Origin: UBA5734 sp964528645
Lineage (GTDB): Bacteria; Bacillota; Clostridia; Saccharofermentanales; UBA5734
DNA length: 64,000 nt
NCBI GenBank assembly: GCA_964528645.1
Contig: CAZGSR010000005.1
Location: 1 to 64,000, forward strand
Direction of reading: 5' to 3'
Shown here: piece after piece, positions 17,829 through 27,800 of the stretch
Position numbering within the stretch: position 1 is the stretch's first letter
Layout of the letters: every line of letters begins with the position of its first letter
Position numbers and translations under genes: made by a program
Notes under the pieces: model-generated
Database searches by the model: none
What the model saw: the letters and a program-made list of their open reading frames with translations, nothing else
Told to the model about the DNA's origin: nothing

Positions 17829-19930
17829 GCAAGATCCCTCCCCTTTCGCAAATCATAGATAACCGTATTCGACTGTTCAGGGAATTCAGCGACTCGCTCA
17901 AAATGAGCGTTGAAGAAAGCTTCGTTCACTCGAAAGTCCGGGTGGTAGCGTAAATCATCGTCAACCAGAAGGTAATCGATCTTCTGGTCTTTCAACACCG
18001 CGGTGACATCAGGCCAGTCTGCTTCCGTGCTGGATAGAAGTTTTTTGACCAGAGCATCCCGGAAAGCTGTGTCATGGCCGGCCGACCAGGCATAGTAGGC
18101 ATGTCCATAGTAAGCTTGGCGACCGGAGTAGAAAAAGGCATGGTAATGATAGGGGGCTGTCAGGAAAACAGAACGGGGTGGTGTCTGATCCAAGATCCAG
18201 CTGACCACAGGGGAATCAAGTGGCAGCTTCAGCTTGTTGTGATTGATGTTGACCAGCAGCCTGGTTTCATAGAGACCTGTCCCCGTCAAGGTGATGGCCA
18301 GGCAACAGGCCAGGATTTTTGCCGCAACAGACCGCCGTGCCAGGAGCCTGGCCAGTGCTCCTGCCAGCGGGATGCTGACAAACATCAGGGCGATCATCAA
18401 GTATTTATGATTGGCTGTCACATCGACTGTGAGAGAGATTGAAAATAAAAACAAAATCAAAGTAGCGCTGGCAGCCATCATCAGGCGCGCCAGACGGCCG
18501 AGTTCCAGCGCAGCGATCCATCCGGCCGGTAAAGCCAGGCCAGTGACCAGCAGCAAGTAGAGCAGAACGCCAGCCCACGATTTGTCTTCGGCAATAAATC
18601 CCCAGAGCCTTTGCATACTGACGGCTGAGTTCCCGCTGCCAGCTCCGGCAAAAAACCGGATCTGGATCAAGGCCGAAACCAGCGCCAGCCCACCCGCCAG
18701 AGACCAGACAAGTCGTCGCTTCAAAAACACCCACCAGGTCAGAAGAAGCAGCAAACTGGCCACCAGAACCGAACCGTGCCAGAAAGGCAGGCAGACCCAG
18801 ACCAGACCAGCGACCAACTGCCGGACATGCATGGACTTCAGACTGGCTCTGGTTTCCGAGAGCCAGAGGGCAGGTGTACCGGGTAAATCGAGCACGGGTG
18901 CCCGGCCGCGCGCGGCCGGTTTCTGCAGGTCAGGCAGCATCAACAGGATCAGCAGGATCAGGATCGCCAGTCCGGACAAAAAATGACGCTGGTTGATATA
19001 GACATTCAAGGTCCACAGACCCCAGGCATCATGAGGCGTTGTGCCAATGAACTGGTTCTTTTCCCAGAGCGTTCGTATCACGCGTCCGAGACGGGACAGA
19101 ACGGACACATCCGCTACCGCTTCGGCGTCCAATCGCCATTGCCGGCCAATTTCCAGTGGCAAGGCCAGTGAACTGCGAAAGAAGAACAAGACCGGCGCCA
19201 GGACAGCTGCCAGAGTCTTTTGCATCACCGCCCGGGCCAGGAGTGCCAGCAAGATGACAACGCTCATGAAAGACAAGATACTGGGCAGATTGATCGCCCA
19301 GTCGATCGGTAGCCCCAGGTAGTGGAGATTCGCACAGAGGAAATAGAACAGGAAATGGTAGTGGATCCCATCCCCGGCAAAGTGCGGGTAGCCGGTTGGC
19401 CAGTTCCAGCCGACCGCAAACGAACGGACCAGCGCCGTGTGAGGGGCAAAATCGCCAAAAATTGAGTAACCGGCTGACAGCTGTCCCTGCTCGATCACAA
19501 ATGAATCCCACATCAAAAAACTGCCCAGTACCAGGCTGGCTAATCCTATCCCCAGGGTCATGGTGGTTCCAGCAGGCCAATTTTGCACAGGTAGAATCGG
19601 ATTTTTGCGGACTGGTCTACCAGAACTGGTACGGACAGACCTCAAGGATGGCCTGAGAACGAAGGCCAGGACCAGGCTGAGCTCGGATATCACACAGGCA
19701 TTGGCCAACTGCAGAGGGTATGTTACTGGGAAAAAACGGGCAGACAGAGCTGCCAGAACATAAGTTGCGAGAGTAACGGGCAAGATCCCGACCCACAGGC
19801 CTGCTGCCCAGAGACCGGCCAACCGGAGCGCTTTGTCCGGCACGTCCAGAAATTCAAAAGGCCCGATTGTCTTTTGCAGCAGCAAGGTGCCGGACAGCCA
19901 GGCCAAGAGGAGGAACAGAATGGCAGCCAT
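17825..19930 (-). CDS. Large polytopic membrane protein, probably GT-C-type glycosyltransferase
   Basis: This 701-residue protein has roughly a dozen hydrophobic helices, starting at residue 1, and a soluble carboxyl part of about 130 residues. Motifs such as YPHFAGDGIHYHFLFYF in an early loop and TPPRSVFLTAPYHYHAFFYSGRQAYYG near the end resemble polytopic lipid-sugar-dependent glycosyltransferases. The family call is by resemblance only. It is translated just after a GtrB-like GT2 enzyme (five bases between them), the common pairing in which the GT2 enzyme charges a lipid carrier and the membrane enzyme transfers the sugar outside. The target polymer is unknown. Confidence 0.7.
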   Translation of the reverse strand: MAAILFLLLAWLSGTLLLQKTIGPFEFLDVPDKALRLAGLWAAGLWVGILPVTLATYVLAALSARFFPVTYPLQLANACVISELSLVLAFVLRPSLRSVRTSSGRPVRKNPILPVQNWPAGTTMTLGIGLASLVLGSFLMWDSFVIEQGQLSAGYSIFGDFAPHTALVRSFAVGWNWPTGYPHFAGDGIHYHFLFYFLCANLHYLGLPIDWAINLPSILSFMSVVILLALLARAVMQKTLAAVLAPVLFFFRSSLALPLEIGRQWRLDAEAVADVSVLSRLGRVIRTLWEKNQFIGTTPHDAWGLWTLNVYINQRHFLSGLAILILLILLMLPDLQKPAARGRAPVLDLPGTPALWLSETRASLKSMHVRQLVAGLVWVCLPFWHGSVLVASLLLLLTWWVFLKRRLVWSLAGGLALVSALIQIRFFAGAGSGNSAVSMQRLWGFIAEDKSWAGVLLYLLLVTGLALPAGWIAALELGRLARLMMAASATLILFLFSISLTVDVTANHKYLMIALMFVSIPLAGALARLLARRSVAAKILACCLAITLTGTGLYETRLLVNINHNKLKLPLDSPVVSWILDQTPPRSVFLTAPYHYHAFFYSGRQAYYGHAYYAWSAGHDTAFRDALVKKLLSSTEADWPDVTAVLKDQKIDYLLVDDDLRYHPDFRVNEAFFNAHFERVAEFPEQSNTVIYDLRKGRDLA

Positions 19931-19935
19931 GCCGG

Positions 19936-20874
19936 TCAGTCGTCAGAGGAACGGGCGACTTGGTCTGTTGTGGTACCGACGATGTATCGCGGCCGACCCT
20001 TGACTTCAGTGAAAATCCGGGCGATGTAAATGCCGATCAATCCCAGGCTGAGCATCAGGCTACCGCCAATCAGCAACTGGAGCAGGATGACGGTCGTGAA
20101 TCCACTGGCTGCATGACCGGAAAACCAATTAACCAGTGTCTGGATCGCCAGCAAGACAGAACCAAATAGCATCAGCGCTCCGAGCACAGAGACAAACTGC
20201 AGCGGCATGACCGAGAAGCTGGTGATGGCATTGATGCTCAGCCCCATCAGCTTGAAAATGGACCAGCGGCTGCCACCGACCTGGCGAGCTGCCACTTCAA
20301 AGGGGAAGGTGGTGCGTTTGAAACCAAGCCAGGCTGACAGGCCACGGAAAAACGTGTCATGCTCGCCCAAGCGGCGCCATTCCTGGACGACCCGGCGGTC
20401 GAGGAGTTTGAAATCAGAGGCGTTGCGCAGATCGTAGCCTGAAAACCAGCGGAACAATCCGTAAAAGACCTGGGCATTCAACCGGCTGCCCAGACTTTCC
20501 TTGCCCCGGGTGACCTTGACGCCCTCGACCACTTCATAGCCTGACTGCCAGAGCTGGATCATGTCTGGGATATGCTGGGGCGGATGCTGCAGATCGCCAT
20601 CCATCAGGATCACTGCATCACCAGTCGCTGCATCGAGTGCTGCACATATCGCGGCTTCTTTGCCGAAATTGCGTGAAAAGCGGATGCCATGGATCCGCTG
20701 ATCATCCTGGCTGGCCCGGCAGATCGCTGACCACGTCTGGTCACGGGAACCATCGTCAACCAGGACCAGCTCAAAATCGTGGCCGATACCTTCCAGAATC
20801 GGCACGACCGTTGCCAGCGTCAGAGGGATCTGCTGCTCTTCATTATAAAAAGGAATCAGGAGTGAAATTTTCAA
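19936..20874 (-). CDS. GtrB/DPM-like family 2 glycosyltransferase
   Basis: This 312-residue enzyme has a GT-A domain with LIPFYNEEQQ, LVLVDDGSRDQT and the metal-binding DGDLQHPP, followed by two carboxyl membrane helices (about 225-250 and 260-285). It matches polyprenyl-phosphate glycosyltransferases that move a sugar from a nucleotide sugar to undecaprenyl phosphate at the inner face. The likely start is TTG at 20874: AGGAGG lies ten bases upstream and the conserved strand begins at once, while an in-frame ATG at 20904 has no site and would put AGGAGG inside the gene. No GtrA-type flippase is visible nearby. Confidence 0.9.
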   Translation of the reverse strand: MKISLLIPFYNEEQQIPLTLATVVPILEGIGHDFELVLVDDGSRDQTWSAICRASQDDQRIHGIRFSRNFGKEAAICAALDAATGDAVILMDGDLQHPPQHIPDMIQLWQSGYEVVEGVKVTRGKESLGSRLNAQVFYGLFRWFSGYDLRNASDFKLLDRRVVQEWRRLGEHDTFFRGLSAWLGFKRTTFPFEVAARQVGGSRWSIFKLMGLSINAITSFSVMPLQFVSVLGALMLFGSVLLAIQTLVNWFSGHAASGFTTVILLQLLIGGSLMLSLGLIGIYIARIFTEVKGRPRYIVGTTTDQVARSSDD

Positions 20875-20955
20875 GTGGTTTGGACCTCCTGTGATAAGTT
20901 GCATTTTGCCACAGCTGGGAAGTTAGCGTCAAACGGAGAAATCCACTCGGCCCGA

Positions 20956-20975
20956 TTGACAGAAAATCCTGTCAA
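20956..20975. promoter_or_regulatory. Perfect inverted repeat, operator-like
   Basis: TTGACAG and CTGTCAA form a perfect 7-bp inverted repeat around six bases, between the divergent GT2 and pgk-tpi genes. It lies 45 bases before the pgk -35 element. Neither arm has a matching -10 hexamer, so an operator is more likely than back-to-back promoters. Confidence 0.35.
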
Positions 20976-21020
20976 AACGACGAAATCGGTTCATAACCAA
21001 CCTGTTTCCGGCCATTTCGA

Positions 21021-21049
21021 TTGAAAAACAAGGCCTGCGGCGTTATGAT
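21021..21049 (+). promoter_or_regulatory. SigA-type promoter of the pgk-tpi gene
   Basis: TTGAAA (21021-21026), exactly 17 bases, and TATGAT (21044-21049) lie about 45 bases before the start codon. Confidence 0.8.
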
Positions 21050-21094
21050 ATGGTGTACTGTTCACCGCAATAGATAAACAGGAGAGTGACTAAA

Positions 21095-23047
21095 ATGGCA
21101 ATGGTTCTGAAAAAATCAGTCGAGGACATCCAGGTATCCGGCAAACGTGTCATCGTTCGCGTAGACTTCAACGTTCCGCTTGACAAAAAGACCGGTGAGA
21201 TCACGGATGACAAGCGTATCCGTGCGGCGTTGCCGACGATCAGCTACCTGGTCAAACAGGGTGCGAAGGTCGTTCTTGTTTCCCACCTAGGCCGTCCCAA
21301 AAACGGACCGGAAGCCAAATTTTCCATGAAACCGGCCGTGGACCGCCTGGCAGAACTGCTGGGCCAGCCTGTCGTCCTGGCTGCCGATGTCATCGGTGAG
21401 GATGCCAAAGCCAAAGTTGCCGCCCTCAAAGACGGCGAAGTGGTCATGCTGGAAAATGTCCGCTTCCATAAAGAAGAGACCAAAAACATACCCTCCTTTG
21501 CCCGTGAGCTCGCCTCGCTGGCCGATATTTTTGTCAATGACGCTTTCGGCACGGCCCACCGTGCCCATGCCTCGACTGCCGGCCTGGCCAACTACCTGCC
21601 AGCTGTCAGCGGCTACCTGATCCAAAAAGAGCTCGACGTCATGGGCAACGCGCTGGACAATCCGAAGCGCCCCTTCGTGGCTATCCTCGGCGGTGCCAAG
21701 GTTTCCGACAAAATCGGCGTGATCGAGAATTTGATCGACAAAGTCGACACCCTGATCATCGGTGGCGGCATGGCTTACACCTTCTTCGTCGCCCAGGGCC
21801 ATACCATCGGCAATTCCCTGGTCGAGGCTGACAAGGTCGAGATCGCCAAGGCGCTCCTGGAGAAAGCTGCTGCCAAGGGCATCAACATGCTCCTGCCGGT
21901 CGACAATGTCATCGGTACCCATTTTGCTGCCGACTGCGAATCCAAGTCCATTCCTTCAGATGAAATCCCGGACGGCTGGATGGGGCTCGATATTGGTCCT
22001 GAAACAGTCAAGAACTTCACCGGTGCCGTCAAAGATGCCGGAACAGTCGTCTGGAATGGTCCGATGGGCGTCTTTGAATTCGACCGCTTTGCCAATGGTA
22101 CACGCGAAGTTGCGAAAGCGATCTCAGAATCCAACGCCATTTCCATCATCGGTGGCGGCGACTCCGCTGCAGCAGTCGAGCTTCTGGGCTTCGCCGACAA
22201 GGTCAGCCACATCTCCACCGGAGGTGGTGCGTCGCTCGAATACCTCGAAGGCAAAGTCCTGCCCGGCGTCGACTGCCTGATGGACAAGAACCCCCGCCGC
22301 ACCTTTGCTGCCGGCAACTGGAAGATGAACAAAGGCGTCCCGGCTGATGCCGTCAAGATGATCAACGAGCTCAAACCCCTGGTGGCTCATGCAGGATCCC
22401 AGATTGCCCTCGGTATCCCGTTCACCGCTCTGTCGGCCGCTCTCGAAGCCACCGCCTACAGCAATGTCAAAGTGGCCGCCCAGAACTGCCATTTCGAAGA
22501 CTCTGGCGCTTTCACCGGTGAAATCTCGGCCCGCATGCTGGCTGAAATGGGCGTCCCGTACGTCATCATCGGTCACTCCGAACGCCGCGAGTATTTTGCC
22601 GAAACCGACGAAACTGTCAACAAGAAAGCCAAAGCTGCCCTGGCCTGGGGCGTTCGGCCGATCATCTGTTGTGGCGAATCTCTCGCCCAGCGTGAATCTG
22701 GCGAAACATTCACCCTGATCGAAGGCCAGATCACAGCTGCCTTTGCTGGCATCCCAGCCGAGAAGACCCATCTGATCACCATCGCCTATGAACCGATCTG
22801 GGCCATCGGCACCGGTAAAGTTGCCACCGACGAACAGGCCCAGGAAGTCTGCGCCTTCATCCGTGGCCTCGTCGCCAAGATCTACAACGAGCAGACAGCT
22901 GCTGACATCCGTATCCAGTACGGCGGCTCGGTCAATGCCAAGAATGCAGCGGGCCTCTTTGCCCAGCCGGACATTGACGGCGGTCTCGTTGGTGGTGCCT
23001 CGCTCAAAGCCGAAGATTTCGCTGTCATCTGCAACGCCGGAGCCTGA
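21095..23047 (+). CDS. pgk-tpiA: Fused phosphoglycerate kinase / triosephosphate isomerase
   Basis: A single 650-residue reading frame encodes two glycolytic enzymes. Residues 1-398 are PGK (RVDFNVPLD, HLGRPK, LGGAKVSDKI, GGGDSAAAVE). Residues about 400-650 are TPI (AGNWKMNK with the catalytic Lys, IGHSERR with His, AYEPIWAIGTGK with Glu, YGGSV). PGK ends at its normal CLMDK and TPI starts two or three residues later, so neither domain is shortened. The same fusion is known in Thermotoga maritima; it is rare in Firmicutes as far as I know. ATG 21095 follows AGGAG; an in-frame GTG lies nine bases earlier. gpmI follows in the same direction. Confidence 0.97.
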   Translation: MAMVLKKSVEDIQVSGKRVIVRVDFNVPLDKKTGEITDDKRIRAALPTISYLVKQGAKVVLVSHLGRPKNGPEAKFSMKPAVDRLAELLGQPVVLAADVIGEDAKAKVAALKDGEVVMLENVRFHKEETKNIPSFARELASLADIFVNDAFGTAHRAHASTAGLANYLPAVSGYLIQKELDVMGNALDNPKRPFVAILGGAKVSDKIGVIENLIDKVDTLIIGGGMAYTFFVAQGHTIGNSLVEADKVEIAKALLEKAAAKGINMLLPVDNVIGTHFAADCESKSIPSDEIPDGWMGLDIGPETVKNFTGAVKDAGTVVWNGPMGVFEFDRFANGTREVAKAISESNAISIIGGGDSAAAVELLGFADKVSHISTGGGASLEYLEGKVLPGVDCLMDKNPRRTFAAGNWKMNKGVPADAVKMINELKPLVAHAGSQIALGIPFTALSAALEATAYSNVKVAAQNCHFEDSGAFTGEISARMLAEMGVPYVIIGHSERREYFAETDETVNKKAKAALAWGVRPIICCGESLAQRESGETFTLIEGQITAAFAGIPAEKTHLITIAYEPIWAIGTGKVATDEQAQEVCAFIRGLVAKIYNEQTAADIRIQYGGSVNAKNAAGLFAQPDIDGGLVGGASLKAEDFAVICNAGA

Positions 23048-23078
23048 TTTGGCCGGCCGTGCCTGATTCATCCACCAG

Positions 23079-23120
23079 GGCCGAGGGTCCTGCCCCACCA
23101 GGGCAGGATCCCGGCCTTTT
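23079..23120 (+). terminator. Hairpin with T run between pgk-tpi and gpmI
   Basis: GGCCGAGGGTCCTGCC pairs with GGGCAGGATCCCGGCC, with a loop of about six bases, followed by only four T. It may be a partial terminator or processing stem that lowers gpmI expression relative to pgk-tpi. Confidence 0.6.
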
Positions 23121-23141
23121 GCATCGAAAGGAGCCCTTGCC

Positions 23142-24692
23142 ATGACAACCTTACCCAAACGACCCGTCGCCCTGATCATTTTGGACGGTTTCGGGGTCAA
23201 TAACGAAACCATCGGCAATGCCGTCAAGGCGGCCAAAACACCCAATATCGACCGATATCTGGCTGAATACCCGAACACCATGGTCCGCACCAGCGGCATG
23301 GATGTCGGACTGCCCGACGGCCAGATGGGCAATTCCGAGGTCGGCCATACCAACATCGGCGCCGGCCGGATTGTCTACCAGGAACTGACCCGTATCACAA
23401 AATCCATCCGCGACGGTGATTTTTTCACCAATGACGCGCTGCTCAAAGCGATTGCGAACGCGAAGGCCCAAGGCACGGCCCTGCACCTGTTTGGCCTGGT
23501 TTCAGACGGCGGCGTCCACAGCCACAACACCCACCTGTATGCCCTGGTCGAGCTGGCCAAGCGCCAGGGACTGGAAAATGTCTATGTCCACTGCTTCTTT
23601 GACGGCCGCGATGTTCCGCCGGATTCGGCCAAGGGCTTTACCGAGGAACTCGAGGCCAAGCTCAAGGAAATCGGTATCGGCAAGATTGCCTCGATCATGG
23701 GCCGCTACTATGCCATGGATCGTGACAATCGCTGGGATCGTGTCGAAAAAGCCTACCGTGCGATGGTCATGGGCGAAGGCAACCAGGCCACCGATGCCGT
23801 CGCCGCGGTCGCTGCTTCCTATGAAGCTGGCGTGATGGATGAATTCGTCATTCCGACCGTCATCACGGAAAATGGGAATCCGGTCGCGACCATCCAGGCC
23901 AATGACAGCGTGATCTTCTTCAATTTCCGCCCCGACCGTGCCCGCGAAATCACCCGTTGCTTCATGCAACCAGATTTTTCCGGTTTTGCCTTGCCTAAGG
24001 GCCATTTCCCACTGACCTACATCACCCTGACCCAGTATGACAAGACCTTTAACGATTACCCTGGCCTGACCGTTGCCTACCATCCGACCAGCTTGACCAA
24101 TACCTTTGGCGACTACATCTCCCAGAACGGACTGACCCAGCTGCGCATTGCTGAAACCGAGAAATATGCCCATGTCACCTTCTTCTTCAATGGTGGTGTC
24201 GAGAAAGAATTCCCCGGTGAAGATCGCTGCCTCATCCCGTCACCCAAAGTGGCGACCTATGACCTGCAGCCGGAAATGAGCGCCTACCTGGTTGCTGACG
24301 AAGCCGTCAAACGGGTCAACTCAGGCAAATATGATGTCATCATCCTTAATTTTGCCAACTGCGACATGGTTGGTCACACGGGTGTCTTCGCAGCAGCTGT
24401 CGCAGCCGTCGAAGCGGTCGATGCCTGCACCGGCCAGGTTGTCGACGCGATCCTGGCCCAGGGTGGCATTGCCCTGATCACGGCTGACCATGGTAATGCC
24501 GAGCAAATGATCGATCCGGAAACGGGTGGCGCTTTTACAGCCCACACCACTTTGCCGGTACGCCTGATTGCGGTCGGGGATGGCAACATCCAGCTGCAGG
24601 AAGGTGTTCTCGCTGATCTGGCCCCCACCATGCTCGACCTGATGGAGCTGCCCCAGCCTCAGGAAATGACCGGCCACAGCCTGGTGATCTGA
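23142..24692 (+). CDS. gpmI: 2,3-bisphosphoglycerate-independent phosphoglycerate mutase
   Basis: This 516-residue cofactor-independent mutase converts 3-phosphoglycerate to 2-phosphoglycerate using two Mn ions. It belongs to the alkaline phosphatase superfamily: ILDGFGVN at the start (metal Asp), GQMGNSEVGHTNIGAGR with the phosphorylated Ser near residue 64, FDGRDVPPDSA in the transferase domain, NFRPDRAREIT, and ANCDMVGHTG and TADHGNAE near the end for metal binding. The length is normal. AAAGGAG precedes the ATG. It stands between PGK-TPI and PFOR, so three consecutive plus-strand genes cover lower glycolysis to acetyl-CoA. Confidence 0.97.
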   Translation: MTTLPKRPVALIILDGFGVNNETIGNAVKAAKTPNIDRYLAEYPNTMVRTSGMDVGLPDGQMGNSEVGHTNIGAGRIVYQELTRITKSIRDGDFFTNDALLKAIANAKAQGTALHLFGLVSDGGVHSHNTHLYALVELAKRQGLENVYVHCFFDGRDVPPDSAKGFTEELEAKLKEIGIGKIASIMGRYYAMDRDNRWDRVEKAYRAMVMGEGNQATDAVAAVAASYEAGVMDEFVIPTVITENGNPVATIQANDSVIFFNFRPDRAREITRCFMQPDFSGFALPKGHFPLTYITLTQYDKTFNDYPGLTVAYHPTSLTNTFGDYISQNGLTQLRIAETEKYAHVTFFFNGGVEKEFPGEDRCLIPSPKVATYDLQPEMSAYLVADEAVKRVNSGKYDVIILNFANCDMVGHTGVFAAAVAAVEAVDACTGQVVDAILAQGGIALITADHGNAEQMIDPETGGAFTAHTTLPVRLIAVGDGNIQLQEGVLADLAPTMLDLMELPQPQEMTGHSLVI

Positions 24693-24701
24693 GAAAATCC
24701 G

Positions 24702-24730
24702 TGTTCAACGTTACGGAATTGTGCTATAAT
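24702..24730 (+). promoter_or_regulatory. Promoter of the PFOR gene with extended -10
   Basis: TGCTATAAT (24722-24730) gives a perfect -10 with the TG extension, and TGTTCA lies 17 bases upstream. The leader is about 100 bases long. Confidence 0.75.
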
Positions 24731-24835
24731 TGCGTTTGGCTCGACGCCTTCCGCGCCAGTCCGCGCGACCGTCTGCCGGGCTTACAGGATGACTCTTTGT
24801 GATCCATCATCGAACTTATTAAAGGAGAGTGTCAC

Positions 24836-27800
24836 ATGGCTAACCAAAAGAAGTACATGACCATGGACGGCAATACCGCGGCCGCGTATACCTCGTACGC
24901 GTTCACCGAAGTTGCCGGCATCTACCCCATCACCCCGTCGTCACCGATGGCTGACTACACGGATCAGTGGGCACAGGAAGGCCGCAAGAATATTTTTGGC
25001 CAGACCGTCAACGTGGTTGAAATGCAATCCGAGGGTGGCGCTGCCGCGACAACCCATGGTGCACTGGCAACCGGTGCTCTGGCGACGACCTATACAGCTT
25101 CCCAGGGTCTTTTGCTGATGATCCCCAACATGTACAAAATTTCTGGTGAGCTGCTCCCGGGTGTTTTCCATGTTACTGCTCGTGCCCTGGCAGCCCATGC
25201 CCTGTCCATTTTCGGTGACCATGCCGACGTCATGGCTTGCCGCCAGACCGGCTTCGCGATGCTTGCTTCCTCGTCTGTCCAGGAAGTCGTTGACCTCGCT
25301 GCCGTCGCCCATCTCGCCGCGATCAAAGGCCGCGTCCCCTTCCTGCATTTCTTTGATGGATTCCGCACCTCGCATGAAATCCAGAAAATCGAAGTCCAGG
25401 ACTACGCTGACTTGGCCAAGCTCGTCGACATGGACGCCGTCAAAGCCTTCCGCGCCCGCGGCCTGTCCCCGAACCACCCCACCCTGCGCGGCACTGCCCA
25501 GAACCCGGACATCTACTTCCAGGGTCGTGAAGCTGCCAATCCTTACTACAATGCCCTGCCGGCTGTCGTCGACTACTACTTCGACGAAATGAACAAGCTC
25601 ACCGGCCGCAACTACCAGGCTTTCAACTACTATGGTGCTCCTGATGCAGAACGCATCGTCATCGCCATGGGTTCTGTCTGTGAAGCGATCGAAGAAACCA
25701 TCGATCTGCTGGTCGCCCGTGGTGAAAAAGTCGGCATGGTCAAGGTCCACCTGTACCGTCCGTTCTCGGTTGAGCGTTTGCTGGCCGCAGTACCCAAATC
25801 GGTCAAGAAGATCGCTGTCCTCGACCGTACCAAGGAACCCGGTGCCTATGGCGAACCGCTGTTCCTCGATATTGCCGCAGCTTATGCTGGCCAGGACAAT
25901 GCTCCGGCCATCGTCGGCGGTCGCTACGGTCTGGGCTCCAAAGACACCACCCCGGACCAGATTATTGCTGTCTTCAAGAGCCTCAAGGCTGACAAGCCGA
26001 AACACAACTTCACTATCGGCATCGTCGATGACGTGACCTTCACCTCGCTGCCGGTCGAAGAATCTGTCGACGTCGCCCAGGAAGGCACGATCGCTGCCCG
26101 TTTCTGGGGACTTGGTGCAGATGGTACTGTCGGTGCCAATAAGAATTCGATCAAGATCATCGGCGACCACACCGATATGTACGCCCAGGCCTACTTCTCC
26201 TATGACTCCAAGAAGTCCGGTGGCGTCACGATCTCTGACCTGCGCTTTGGCAAGAACCCCATCCGCTCCACCTATCTGGTCAATAAAGCGGACTTCGTCG
26301 CCTGCCACAACCAGGCTTATGTCAACCAGTACGACATGATGTCGGCCTTGAAACCAGGCGGCACCTTCCTGCTCAACACCATCTGGAACAAAGACGAGCT
26401 TGAGACCATGCTCCCGGGCAGCATCAAGCGCTACCTGGCCCAGAACAACATCAAGTTCTACACGATTGACGCTGTCAGCAAAGCAGAAGAAATCGGCTTG
26501 GGTGGACGCATCAATACCATCATGCAGGCTGCTTTCTTCAAGCTCGCCCAGGTCATCCCGGTCGAGGACGCTGTCACCTACATGAAAAAGGCCATCTACA
26601 AATCTTATGGCAAAAAGGGTGACGATGTTGTCAACATGAACTATGCTGCTGTCGAAGCTGGACTTAATGCCGTCGTCGAAATCAAAGTGCCTGCTGAATG
26701 GGCCAGCGCTGAAGATGTGGTCGTTGAGAAGAAGCCGATTCCGGACTTCATCAAGGATGTCGTCGCAGTCATGAATGCCCAGCAGGGTGACAAGCTCCCG
26801 GTCAGTGCCTTCACTGGCCGCGAAGACGGCACATTCCCGCAGGGCACCAGCCAGTACGAGAAGCGCATGATCGCGACCAAAATCCCGATCTGGCAGGCTG
26901 ATAATTGCATCCAGTGCAACCAGTGCTCCTATGTCTGCCCACACGCTGTCATCCGTCCTTTCCTGCTCACCGACGACGAAGCTGCCAAGGCCCCGGCTGA
27001 ATTCAAGACCATCAAGGGCATGAAGCCTTACGACAGCTACCAGTACCGCATCCAGGTCTCCCTGATGGACTGCACCGGCTGCGGCTCCTGCGCAGATGTC
27101 TGCCCGGCCAAGAACAAGGCCCTGATCATGGAACCGATCGAGCAACACATGGAACAGGCCACCAATTGGGATTATGCGATCGAACTGCCGGTCAAAGCGA
27201 ATCCTCTCAATAAAGAGACCGTCAAGGGCAGCCAGTTCGAGCAGCCCCTGCTCGAATTCTCCGGCGCTTGCGCAGGTTGCGGTGAGACCCCCTACACCAA
27301 GCTGATCACCCAGCTCTTTGGTGACCGCATGCAGATCTCGAACGCCACTGGCTGTTCCTCGATCTGGGGTGGTTCTGCTCCTTCGATGCCTTACCGCCCG
27401 AATGAAAAAGGCCAAGGCCCGGCCTGGGGCAACTCCTTGTTCGAAGACAACGCCGAACACGGCCTGGGCATGTACCTCGGCTACAAGCAGATCCGTTCCC
27501 GTCTGGCAGCCCAGCTGAAAGACCTGGTCTCTGTTGACGCCAGTGAAGAACTGAATACTGCAGCGAACGCCTGGATCGAGTCGAAGGAAGATGGCAAGAA
27601 GACCCGTGCCGTCACCGAAACGCTCGTAGCCGCCCTCAAGGCCTACAAAGGTGATAACGAAGCTGCCAAGGCGCTGATCGCAACGGTCCTCGAAAACGAA
27701 GACTACCTCGCCAAGCGTTCCCAGTGGATCATCGGTGGCGATGGCTGGGCCTATGACATCGGTTACGGCGGCCTGGACCATGTCCTCGCTTCGGGCGAAG

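Noticed and set aside
22124..23356. 410-codon minus-strand frame over the TPI half of the fusion
   Set aside because: It crosses the end of pgk-tpi and the start of gpmI in antisense, with no gene-like features.
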